Below, piece after piece: positions 6,728-17,375 of a DNA stretch of 64,000 bases (within the stretch, counting starts at the first letter, position 1; every line of letters starts with the position of its first letter). Made by a program: the position numbers and the translations under genes. The DNA is taken from assembly GCA_016794525.1 (NCBI GenBank), contig JAEUJY010000115.1, positions 1 through 64,000 of the forward strand, written 5' to 3'. The DNA comes from Myxococcales bacterium (GTDB lineage Bacteria; Myxococcota_A; Polyangia; Haliangiales; Haliangiaceae). The notes under the pieces are model-generated. The model was not told the origin of the DNA. It searched no databases and saw only the letters and a list, made by a program, of their open reading frames with translations.

Positions 6728-7984
6728 ATGGATCCAAAGACGAAAGGCGCGTGGATTGTCAACCATGCCCAAAAGCTCGATCATGTAACAGGCGGAGCAG
6801 CCGGTGAGTACGAGAACATCAAGCTCGCAGGAAAGATGGGACTCATGCTGTCGTCCCTCGCGGCCTCCGACGAGAGCACCTTGACGACACCGCAGGTTCA
6901 CGCGCTGGCGCACGAAGTTGGTGTTAGCGTTCGATTGGAGTTGCCGACCATACTCGAACAACTCGAAAGGCAGCGCCTGATCAGCCTAAGCCCAAACGGG
7001 CTCGCAGTTCTTGGCGTGACATCGGCCATGGTGCTCAGTCACACCGCAGCAGCCTTTGACCAAACCGACCCCCAGCCACATGAACATGCCGTGCTCGATA
7101 TTGCAGAAAAAGTCTCGCAGTCACCTTTGGAGTCGGAACTAGCGGCCCAATATCTGGGCGATACGTTCAAGTTAACAAAGGACGACACAACTGACTTACT
7201 CGAGCATTGCGTCGCCATGGATTTTCTCGACGGCGAAGATCTTGGTGGCGGCAAACAGCTTCTATTCAACGGTCACATCTTTCGCCGCGAATCGGCCATG
7301 AAGATACAGGCCGTCCTGCAATCTCTCACTAATGACGAATCGCGCAAGCTAGTCGAGATTGAGCAGCTGCTACGCTCACGTGGATGCCTGCCACTTGACG
7401 AAGTCAAGCGTATACTGGGCGAGCCGCTTTTCGAGAAGCTTCACGCCATCGGCATGCTCGACGTCAGCGAAGTCGCCAACGAACACGAGACTCAGCTATA
7501 CGTCACGCGCCCTGGGGCGTTCACAAAGTTCAGCAATGCATTTATTGACGACGCCATGGATCTGGCAAAGGCATTCGTTGCGTGTCTTACTTATGGGATC
7601 ATGCGAAGCAGTCCCGACCGCGGCCGCATCACGATGCTGACCGCATTGATGCGCAAGATGTTGACCGGCGCATGGACCGGCAATGCGACCGCGATCGGTG
7701 AAGACTATCGCGTCTTGGAGCGTCGCCGTGTTGTGGCGATTCGACCGAAGCCGGGGGGGTACTACGAAATGCGACTGCTCAAGAGGGACATCGGTGAGTT
7801 GGCGCTACAGGTACTCACGGCTGGCGACGCCTCTGAGCATAGCCTCCCGAATTTCCCTGGTGCAGCCGTCACACGCTACACTAAGCCGGAGGAGCGCCGT
7901 ACGCTCACTCGACGCACACAAGCGCAGCCAAGCAAGCGGGCAACGCGCAACGTGCTTACGGCCCTGCGCACTGGGAGGCTGTGA
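6728..7984 (+). CDS. Winged-helix-like protein of unknown function, first gene of a two-gene operon
   Basis: This is a 418-residue soluble protein; ATG 6728 is preceded by GGAGA about 13 nt upstream. Residues 55-100 (LTTPQVHALAHEVGV, ELPTILEQLERQRLISLS, PNGLAVLGVT) read as a winged helix-turn-helix. A second alpha-rich segment with similar spacing (about 125-175) and a third (215-265, LVEIEQLLRSRGCLPLDEV) may be further wHTH units. The tail (380-418) is very basic. No enzyme motif was found. Its stop overlaps the start of the nuclease-like gene (TGATG), so the two are translationally coupled. It could be the DNA-binding or sensor part of a two-gene conflict system (inference). Codon use is less GC-rich than in the chromosomal genes to the right. 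Confidence 0.6.
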   Translation: MDPKTKGAWIVNHAQKLDHVTGGAAGEYENIKLAGKMGLMLSSLAASDESTLTTPQVHALAHEVGVSVRLELPTILEQLERQRLISLSPNGLAVLGVTSAMVLSHTAAAFDQTDPQPHEHAVLDIAEKVSQSPLESELAAQYLGDTFKLTKDDTTDLLEHCVAMDFLDGEDLGGGKQLLFNGHIFRRESAMKIQAVLQSLTNDESRKLVEIEQLLRSRGCLPLDEVKRILGEPLFEKLHAIGMLDVSEVANEHETQLYVTRPGAFTKFSNAFIDDAMDLAKAFVACLTYGIMRSSPDRGRITMLTALMRKMLTGAWTGNATAIGEDYRVLERRRVVAIRPKPGGYYEMRLLKRDIGELALQVLTAGDASEHSLPNFPGAAVTRYTKPEERRTLTRRTQAQPSKRATRNVLTALRTGRL

Positions 7985-9027
7985 TGTCGTCTAGCCAAGC
8001 GGACAAGGGCGGGCGAACCGAAGAGGCGCTACGGGACTACTTCATGAGAGCTGGCTACTTCTCCGTCCGTGGGGTGCCCTTTCGTTTCGGTGGACACGAC
8101 GTCACCGACATCGACGTGTGGCTCTATCTTCGACCGTCATCGCTGACGCGCGAACGGATTCTAGTAGATGCCAAGGACAAGGGGAAGCCGAAGGCCCTTG
8201 AGCGCGTCCTTTGGGTAAAAGGTCTCCAGTCTATTACAGGCGTTGAAGGAAGCATCGTCGCAACAACGGATAAACGGCCTGCTGTACGACAATTTGGCGA
8301 GGCCCACGGGGTGTTAGTCTTAGACGGAACGTTTTTGGGGCGACTACCTACAGTGCTCCCTGCGAGTGCCGGTGGGGAACGGCTATTTGAAGACGAGTTG
8401 TTTCAGTTGCTGACGGAGTACGATCGTCTGCTCGGGCAGTGGCGAGTGCGCCTATTGGAAGCAAAGGCACGCCTTATCGAGGCAATGGACTTCGGCGGCT
8501 GCAACGCATGGCTCACCGATACTCATTACTTCGCGAACCAGACGATTACGTCTAGCAGGCGCGAAGCTGCGTGCCGGCTTACATACCTAATGATTAGCTA
8601 CTTCTTGATTGGCCTCGATTACAGCATCAGGCGCCTGGTCTTTGAGCATCTAGACGAGCGGCAACGCGCTGTGGAAGACGGATTCCGATATGGGCGCGGG
8701 GGAAGGGCCGACGTCGAGCGTTCGGTTTCGATAGCAGCGCAGTTGCTTGACAACTATGCACCCGAGGCCGGAGGTCTTGCTGGCCAACTCCGATCGAGAA
8801 TTGCTCACGACTTCAGAGACATTCCAGCCGACGTCCTCTCCGAGTATTTCGTTCGACCGGAGGTCAGTCGCGAGCTCTTTGGGATGGCGCGCACCTTCGA
8901 AGCCGCAGCCTACGCTCAAACAGTAGTGCGCCCGGAACAACTCGAGCAGCATGCGCAGGCAACGCTCGGGGTGGTTCTAGACTTCTTGCGCATCGAGCGT
9001 GCCCAGTACTACGCGGCCCTGAGTTAG
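7984..9027 (+). CDS. Putative nuclease (PD-(D/E)XK-like N-terminus) with helical C-terminal domain
   Basis: This is a 347-residue protein with ATG 7984 overlapping the upstream stop (TGATG). Residues 9-85 resemble the restriction-endonuclease fold: EEALRDYFMRAGYFSVRG helix and strand, DVTDIDVW with Asp44, then ILVDAKDKGKP (D62-x-K64, a D in place of the usual E), followed by a KALERVLWVKGL helix. Residues 130-347 are predicted mostly helical with no motif I recognise. The set recalls nuclease effectors paired with a DNA-binding partner. A non-catalytic restriction-like fold is possible because the ExK Glu is Asp. Confidence 0.6.
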   Translation: MSSSQADKGGRTEEALRDYFMRAGYFSVRGVPFRFGGHDVTDIDVWLYLRPSSLTRERILVDAKDKGKPKALERVLWVKGLQSITGVEGSIVATTDKRPAVRQFGEAHGVLVLDGTFLGRLPTVLPASAGGERLFEDELFQLLTEYDRLLGQWRVRLLEAKARLIEAMDFGGCNAWLTDTHYFANQTITSSRREAACRLTYLMISYFLIGLDYSIRRLVFEHLDERQRAVEDGFRYGRGGRADVERSVSIAAQLLDNYAPEAGGLAGQLRSRIAHDFRDIPADVLSEYFVRPEVSRELFGMARTFEAAAYAQTVVRPEQLEQHAQATLGVVLDFLRIERAQYYAALS

Positions 9028-9138
9028 AAACTCTCGTCAGAGACGGGCTGGCCGCGGGACGGGGGCTCGAGACTTGCGTGGCGCCACTGTTGACGTCGTT
9101 TCACACCCGTCGCGGCTGAGTTCGTGATTCGTGACGTC

Positions 9139-10587
9139 TCAATAGACGCCCACATGGTGCCCACATCGTGCGCACTTGCTACCGCTTGTGCTGGTGTCCC
9201 CACAACGGTCGCACACCTCGCGGATAGCACCATATGCAAGGACGCCAAAGTCCGGAATCATCTTGGCCTGAAGATCAACCGTACCCCGCTGCTGTGGATG
9301 GCCGGCGTCCGCGTCCGGTACATCTTGAGCGTCATAGGGGAAGTCCGGTCGGGCGATCCTTGACTCTGCCATGGTCCGTGCAGGGATCGACGTGATCCGA
9401 ACGTCCTTCTTCCAGACGGGATTTCTGAGACCGGTCTCTAGGGCCCGTGAAAGTTCGTCCGCGTCGCTGTAGCGATCCTTTGCCTCCTTTGACAGGCACT
9501 TCCGTATCACTTCCGTCAGCGACTCGGAAAGTCCTTCTGGCAGATCGTATTCGCCCTTCTCAACAGCGTTCATTGTCTCAGCGGGATTCACGCGCGCAAA
9601 AACAGTACGCTCAGTAAGAACCTCTAGCATCATGACACCAACGGACCAGACATCGGCTGATGGCTCCACACGCCGCGAGTCGCGAATCTGTTCCGGACTA
9701 ATGTACTGAAGCGTCCCGAGGACCTGATTGCTTCTCGTCGCTGAGTCGGCGCCCACTGCCGCAACAAGTCCGAAGTCCAAGAGCCGAAGCTGACCGTCCT
9801 GCTGGAGGAGGACGTTTGACGGCTTGATGTCGCGATGAACCAAGCCGCGCTCGTGGCACATAGCCAGTGGATCAAGCAGGTCGAGGAAGATCCGCAGGGA
9901 AATGTCTTGTGACTTACCCCGGCACCAGACATCGAGGTGCCTTGCGCGTGCAACGTATTCCATGACAATTGCAAACGCTTGGTACTCCTCGCTCAAGTAG
10001 GCGTCATGTATCCTTATCAAGGCTGGATGCCCGACATCTGCGGGGACTCTCACCTCTCGACGAAAGCGCTGACTTTGCTCAGCGCGCTCTCGCTTATCTT
10101 CCGAGAATGGTATCACCTTCGCGCATGCTCTCTCGGCGGTCAGCAAATTCTCACAGTGGTAGACCTTGCCGTATCCGCCTTGAGAGAACCGCTTTCCGAT
10201 TCGCCAGTTTCCGACCTCGGCGTCCGTCATCTCATCGACAGCTTCAGCGATGTCGTTGGTAGAAGAGCTGATCTCGACAAGAGACGGGTCTGCGCACGCG
10301 CCCTTCAGAAAGGGCAATATTTCCCTGTCAATGGCGCCTGCTAGTCGTTCAATTCCATTCAGATCGACGCATGACTCAGCGCTCCTTCGCAGCTTGGTCG
10401 CAATTGCATTTTTCTGTTTGGTTAGATGAAACGGCACTACCAGCGTATCCAGAAGCTGGGCACGAGCCATTGCCTCATCGCGAATTGCCGCGACAAAATC
10501 GTCTAGTGGCCCAAGTTCACGCGTGCCTCGCGCACACCGCTCTCCTAGCGATGTGACATCCCGCAGCATCTGGTTAAGCAGGGCCAT
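9139..10587 (-). CDS. Serine/threonine protein kinase with helical N-terminus and C-terminal zinc ribbon
   Basis: This is a 482-residue protein. Residues 1-125 are helical and of unknown family. The Hanks-type kinase spans about 128-395: glycine loop GKRFSQGGYGKVY (131-143), Lys157 (RACAKVI), Glu178, HRDIKPSN (251-258), DFG (271-273) and QYISPEQ. The C-terminus has a treble-clef-like ribbon with C459-x2-C462 and C472-x2-C475. There is no transmembrane segment, unlike the other kinases of this window, so it should be cytoplasmic. It faces the nuclease operon tail to tail. Kinases occur in bacterial defence (Stk2, for instance), and its place in the island makes such a role possible; a general signalling kinase is equally possible. 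Confidence 0.8.
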   Translation of the reverse strand: MALLNQMLRDVTSLGERCARGTRELGPLDDFVAAIRDEAMARAQLLDTLVVPFHLTKQKNAIATKLRRSAESCVDLNGIERLAGAIDREILPFLKGACADPSLVEISSSTNDIAEAVDEMTDAEVGNWRIGKRFSQGGYGKVYHCENLLTAERACAKVIPFSEDKRERAEQSQRFRREVRVPADVGHPALIRIHDAYLSEEYQAFAIVMEYVARARHLDVWCRGKSQDISLRIFLDLLDPLAMCHERGLVHRDIKPSNVLLQQDGQLRLLDFGLVAAVGADSATRSNQVLGTLQYISPEQIRDSRRVEPSADVWSVGVMMLEVLTERTVFARVNPAETMNAVEKGEYDLPEGLSESLTEVIRKCLSKEAKDRYSDADELSRALETGLRNPVWKKDVRITSIPARTMAESRIARPDFPYDAQDVPDADAGHPQQRGTVDLQAKMIPDFGVLAYGAIREVCDRCGDTSTSGSKCARCGHHVGVY

Positions 10588-10804
10588 GGCGTCGGAGGGA
10601 GAACGGTTGCCGGGGCTTCACGCGGTTTGTTCGAACGCCGTGAGCTACGAATAACTTGGTGTGCTTGGGCGGAAGCGAAGGCCGAGAGCCATTCGCAGCG
10701 AGCGTGAGCTTTCGTAGCGAGTTCTTCGGAGCTGACGCAAATAGGGCCCGCAACCGTTCGGAGGCGAGCCCTGCCAGGCGGACGTTCAGTCGCTTATCAG
10801 CGCG

Positions 10805-13759
<2,955 letters not shown>

Positions 13760-14723
13760 GGCCCCTCCTGGCGTCAGTGGAAACTGGCTTGTGCGTTCGG
13801 TCGGCTGCGGCGGCGTCTGGCGTTTGGCGACAGGGAACCCCACTGCAGATGGGGTGCATCTGCATGAATCCCCTGGAGAAATACCGATACGTGTCGTCCC
13901 GATGCCGCGCGCGTGGCGAAACGCGCTGCGGAACCCGGTTCTAGACGGGTCGCTGCGGGAGCGCAAGAAAAGAGCTACTAGATTTGGGGGGCCATGGGGG
14001 CCGACCTACTAGGGATGGTGTGGGTGCATACATGACAAGCTGTGGGGCGGGCTGTGGATTGTGTGTGGGATGCGGAGGATTGAGGCGGAAAACCGGCGTC
14101 GATTCGGGGGGCTGGACGCGGGTGTGGAGAAGGCTGTGGACGCTGTGCCAAGCCGTGTGATGCGGTGCGTCAGGGGGAGATCCCCGGGAGAAAAAAAGTT
14201 GCAGCGAGAGCGCGAATGGGTTGGAAACGGGGGTTTTGTGATCGGGCGGCGGGGGCCCCTGGCGGAGGGCGGCGGGAGTGGATCGGCGGAGGCGAGATGG
14301 CGGCGGGCGGCGGGGGGAGTGGCGATAAGGTGAGTTGGATCAGCTGGTTGGCGGCGGGAGTCGGCGGGAGGGTGACGGCTGGGGTACGCGGGGAGGGATC
14401 GGCAGCGGCGTGCTGACGCGGGGTCACCCGCCGTGTGTAGGTGCGCTCGCGGCTGTCGGGAGATCTGTCGCGCGACGTGGGGATGTCGGAAGGGCTTGCG
14501 GGGGCGAGCGGCGATTCGCCGCGGTGAGGTGGAATCCTTCAGCGATTTCGGATGGTTGGAGGGTAGGATCCTGTCCCCTTTTGCGACGCGCGAGGGGCAA
14601 AAAGTGCTTTGGTGTCGAGGGGTTGGAGGGGTAGATCCTGTCCCCGGGTGTCGGAAAGCCGTCAGGGGGCGATGGGATATTGGGGGGTTGCGGGTGGCGC
14701 AAAGTCTGCAAAGGATCGGGGTG
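13760..14723. other. Long intergenic region upstream of nrdJ; leader hairpin and a direct-repeat pair
   Basis: No convincing gene is seen on either strand. At 13842-13860 an inverted repeat (GCAGATG-n5-CATCTGC) would form a hairpin in the nrdJ leader. CTACTAG occurs twice, near 13976 and 14010, as possible operator half-sites. From 14040 to 14550 the plus strand is strikingly G-rich and C-poor. A 25-bp direct repeat pair lies at 14554-14578 and 14621-14645. I looked for a cobalamin riboswitch B12 box and did not find a clear one. Confidence 0.5.
14554..14645. repeat. Direct repeat pair around a small hairpin (GGGGACAGGATC type)
   Basis: GGTTGGAGGGTAGGATCCTG followed by TCCCC (14554-14578) and GGTTGGAGGGGTAGATCCTG followed by TCCCC (14621-14645) flank a short inverted repeat (CTTTTGC ... 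GCAAAAAG). Motifs of this GGGGACAG-n-TACCC kind are common around REP/RAYT elements in delta-proteobacteria, as I recall them. Confidence 0.6.
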
Positions 14724-15203
14724 ATGTTCGGGAATCTGCAGCGTTGGGCCCTGATGGGGGCGCTGGGTGCGGCGCTGATGTCAGGGTGTGGGAACGGCCA
14801 GGCGGCGCAGTGCCCGCCGGTGGCGAAGGCGGGGCTGGAGGTGCCGCTGGACGTGAGCGCGGGTCTGTACGAGGTGACGGTGGAGATGGAGGGGGTGCAG
14901 GCGACGGCGTGGTGGGCGCGGCGCGCGGAGGCGCCAGGCACGCTGGCGCGCGAGGGCCGCGTGATGGTGGGCGCGGACCGGTGGCTGGCGCTGTCGGCGG
15001 CGGGCGAGACGCTGCGCGTGACGGAGTGCTGGCGCGGCGCGACGCCGATCGGCGGCTGCGCGGAGCTGGGTCCGCCGCGGAGCGGGACGATGGTGGTGAT
15101 GCGCGACGGCGCCGAGGTGCTGCGGCTGGCGCTGGCGACGGCGAACGTCGATACGGTGGCGGAGGCGGGCTGTCCGACGCTGCACGCGGCGAAGGCGCGC
15201 TGA
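14724..15203 (+). CDS. Small lipoprotein, paralogue of the next gene
   Basis: This is a 159-residue protein starting at ATG 14724 (GGATCGGG upstream); the frame is open further upstream but not protein-like. The signal ends in a lipobox LMSGC. The mature domain has LYEVTVEMEG, a VMVGADRWLAL strand, VTECWRGATPIGGCAELGPP and VAEAGCP. The gene 15392-15868 shows the same order of motifs (VYVVEIVQG, FVAPDRWLRL, VQECRRGG, CDEIGPPREG, VVEGCP), so the two are tandem duplicates. Conserved cysteines suggest disulfides in the periplasm or at the surface. Function unknown. Confidence 0.7.
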   Translation: MFGNLQRWALMGALGAALMSGCGNGQAAQCPPVAKAGLEVPLDVSAGLYEVTVEMEGVQATAWWARRAEAPGTLAREGRVMVGADRWLALSAAGETLRVTECWRGATPIGGCAELGPPRSGTMVVMRDGAEVLRLALATANVDTVAEAGCPTLHAAKAR

Positions 15204-15210
15204 GCTCCTG

Positions 15211-15258
15211 GGAAGGTTTGTCGACAAACCTTCCCCCGCGGGGTCATGCCCCCGCGGG
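15211..15258 (+). terminator. Probable intrinsic terminator, two stacked inverted repeats
   Basis: GGAAGGTTTGTC/GACAAACCTTCC is a perfect 24-bp inverted repeat (15211-15234), followed by a second GC-rich one (CCCGCGGGG-tcat-GCCCCCGCGGG, to 15258). It lies 8 bp after the stop of the lipoprotein gene. A similar pair occurs at 54823-54868. Confidence 0.6.
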
Positions 15259-15391
15259 TCCCCCTTCCGATACGCGAGAGCCCACAGCGCGGACAGGTGT
15301 TGGATCGCGACCGCGAGCGCAGTGGGTTGACCGACGCGGCGCGTGGGCGCGGTCACGCGCGATCGTGCGGCGGCGGCGCTACGGTGAGCCC

Positions 15392-15868
15392 ATGCGGTGG
15401 ATCGCGATCGCGGCGATGATGATGATGGCGTGCGACGGCAGCGGCGCGCCCGTGGGCGACGACGGCACGCCGTGCCCGGACCCGGAGCTGGCGGGCGGCT
15501 GGTTCCCGGTCGGCGAGCAGCCGGGCGTGTACGTCGTGGAGATCGTGCAGGGCGAGACGCACCTGACGGCGGGGTTCACGATCGCGGCGCCGGAGCCGAC
15601 GCCGGCGATGCCGCGCGACGTGCGCGCGTTCGTGGCGCCGGATCGCTGGCTGCGGTTGACGACGAGCAGCGGGGTGCGGGTGCAGGAGTGCCGGCGCGGC
15701 GGCACGGCGGACTGGGCCTGCGACGAGATCGGCCCGCCGCGAGAGGGCCGGCTGGTGGGGTACCGCGACGGTGTGCAGAACGTCGACCTGCCGCTGTACG
15801 CCCCGTCGTGGCCGGTGATGCCGGTGGTGGAGGGGTGCCCGCTCCTGTTCAACGGACACGTCGACTAG
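15392..15868 (+). CDS. Small lipoprotein, tandem paralogue of 14724-15203
   Basis: This is a 158-residue protein starting at ATG 15392 with GGTGAG upstream. The signal peptide is short (IAIAAMMMMACDGS) with a lipobox MMAC. The mature part shares motif order and cysteine positions with the gene upstream, including DRWLRL, VQECRRGG and the EIGPP-R-G turn. It is separated from its twin by the terminator at 15211-15258, so the two are probably transcribed separately. Function unknown. Confidence 0.7.
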   Translation: MRWIAIAAMMMMACDGSGAPVGDDGTPCPDPELAGGWFPVGEQPGVYVVEIVQGETHLTAGFTIAAPEPTPAMPRDVRAFVAPDRWLRLTTSSGVRVQECRRGGTADWACDEIGPPREGRLVGYRDGVQNVDLPLYAPSWPVMPVVEGCPLLFNGHVD

Positions 15869-15873
15869 CGCGA

Positions 15874-16626
15874 TCAGGCGGGCAGCGGCGCGAGGTAGAC
15901 GTCGGTGACGTAGGCCAGCGCGAGCGGCGCGGGGTGCGCGGCGACGAGCGCGGTGATGGCGGCCGCGAGCGCGGGGTGATCGGGGTGGCCGGCGGCGGGC
16001 AGGTACGAGACCGAGGCGACGTAGTCGGCGAGGCCGGCGGCGTCGACGGCGTGCGCGTGCTCGAGCGCGACGTGGCGGTGGCCGGCGCGGAAGAACGCGG
16101 CGACCTTGGCCTCGCGCTGCGCGCCGACGTGGCCGAGGCGATCGTAGTCGGGCGCGAAGCGGCGAAAGATCGCCTCGAGGTCGCGCATGAACGGCGTGGT
16201 CGCGCGGCGGGTGTTCCAGGCCAGCACGACGGTGGCGCCGGGCGCGAGCACGCGGGCCAGCTCGCGGCGGGTGGCCTCGACGTCGAACCAGTGGAACGCC
16301 TGCATGACGACGGCGTGATCGGCGGCGCGATCGGGCAGCGTCGTGGCATCGGCGCTGCCGGCGACGACGGTGAGGCCGGGCGCGGCGGCGAAGCGCGCGG
16401 CGAGGTGCGCGCGCATGGCGGCGTTGGGCTCGACGGCGAACACCTGCGCGCCGGTGGCGAGCAACAGCTCGGTCGACAGGCCGGTGCCGGCGCCCAGCTC
16501 GACGACCCGCGCGCCGGGGCCGAGGCCGGCGGCGACGAGCAGGTCGCGCAGCGCGGCGGGGTAGCCGGGGCGGCCGCGGGCGTAGGCGTCGGCGCGCGCG
16601 CCGAACCGCTGGGTGGCGTCGGTCAT
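15874..16626 (-). CDS. Class I SAM-dependent methyltransferase
   Basis: This is a 250-residue protein. The Rossmann-fold motif I is VVELGAGTGLSTELL (about residue 40), an acidic motif II end FAVEPN follows, then GSADATTLPD and VVMQAFHWFD, as in the type-11 methyltransferase family close to UbiE/BioC-like enzymes. The substrate cannot be told. Its ATG overlaps the stop of the HipA-like kinase gene (ATGA), so it is the last gene of a three-gene operon with the lipoprotein at 17372. Confidence 0.88.
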   Translation of the reverse strand: MTDATQRFGARADAYARGRPGYPAALRDLLVAAGLGPGARVVELGAGTGLSTELLLATGAQVFAVEPNAAMRAHLAARFAAAPGLTVVAGSADATTLPDRAADHAVVMQAFHWFDVEATRRELARVLAPGATVVLAWNTRRATTPFMRDLEAIFRRFAPDYDRLGHVGAQREAKVAAFFRAGHRHVALEHAHAVDAAGLADYVASVSYLPAAGHPDHPALAAAITALVAAHPAPLALAYVTDVYLAPLPA

Positions 16627-17375
16627 GGCGGCGCCTCGACGAAGGGGCGCGGCGCGCGCAGGCGCTTCCAGAGGTAGGCGGCGTAGGCGGCGCGGTGGCG
16701 ATCGGCGTCGGGGCCGAGCAGGCTGTCGGGGACCGCGGCGACGGCGGCGTCGAGGACGGCGCGGGTGAGGGCGGCGGCGGCGGCCGCGTCGACGGTGGTG
16801 AGCGGCGCGGCGCGGGCGGCGAGGACGTGGGGGGCGCGGGGCGCGAGCGGGCGGCGCGGCGTGGCCTCGGTGAGCGCGGGCCACGCGTAGTGGAAGGCGA
16901 GCGCGGCGCCGTGATCGATCAGCCACAGCTGGCCGTCGGCGACGAGCAGGTTGGGGTTGGCGGCGGTGCGGTCGAGGTTCTCGACGAGGCCGTCGAGCCA
17001 GACCACGCGCGCGGCGGTGGTGCGATCGAGCGCGGCCAGGTCGGCGGCGGTGGCGACGCGGGCGTCGGGCAACCAGGCCAGGCCGAGGTTGTCGCCGCCG
17101 CTGCGGCGGACGAGATCGGCGAGCTCCTGGTGCGGATCGTCGGTGGCGAGCGTGCCGGCCAGCGTGATGATCGCGCGCGCGGGGACGGCGAGGCCGAGCG
17201 CGGCGGCGAGCTCGCCGACGATGATCTCGGCGACCAGCGGCGCAGGGCCGTGGGCGTTGCCGCGCAGCTTGACCAGCCAGCGCGCGCCGACGTCGTCGCG
17301 CACGACGATCGGCCACGAGCTGCCGCCGGCCAGCGCGCGCTCGAGGTGGACGGCGGGGTGGCGCGGCAGGGTCAT
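16623..17375 (-). CDS. HipA-like kinase-fold protein
   Basis: This is a 250-residue protein. WLVKLRGNAHGPAPLVAEI near residue 33, ELAAALGLAVPARAII, the catalytic-loop-like VENLDRTAANPNLLV and the metal-binding LWLIDHGAAL match the stand-alone HipA-like kinase family. That family is widespread and of unknown role, and lacks the HipB antitoxin partner; no HipB-like gene is present here. The gene overlaps the upstream lipoprotein stop by ATGA and the downstream methyltransferase start by ATGA. Confidence 0.75.
   Translation of the reverse strand: MTLPRHPAVHLERALAGGSSWPIVVRDDVGARWLVKLRGNAHGPAPLVAEIIVGELAAALGLAVPARAIITLAGTLATDDPHQELADLVRRSGGDNLGLAWLPDARVATAADLAALDRTTAARVVWLDGLVENLDRTAANPNLLVADGQLWLIDHGAALAFHYAWPALTEATPRRPLAPRAPHVLAARAAPLTTVDAAAAAALTRAVLDAAVAAVPDSLLGPDADRHRAAYAAYLWKRLRAPRPFVEAPP

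Noticed and set aside
13760-13966. N-terminal extension of NrdJ
   Set aside because: The extra 69 codons are rich in Arg/Ser/Pro with no family match, and the GGAGGGG site is placed for ATG 13759.
13770-14010. Cobalamin riboswitch upstream of nrdJ
   Set aside because: Expected for this gene family, but I could not find the B12 box or the long paired stems; a covariance-model scan would settle it.
14035-14720. Possible replication origin or structured RNA (TGTGGAT-like words, G-rich strand)
   Set aside because: No clustered DnaA boxes fit the consensus, no dnaA, dnaN or gyrB is nearby, and no known RNA fold was recognised.
16623-17375. HipAB toxin-antitoxin module
   Set aside because: The kinase belongs to the stand-alone HipA-like type and there is no HipB-like helix-turn-helix gene next to it.
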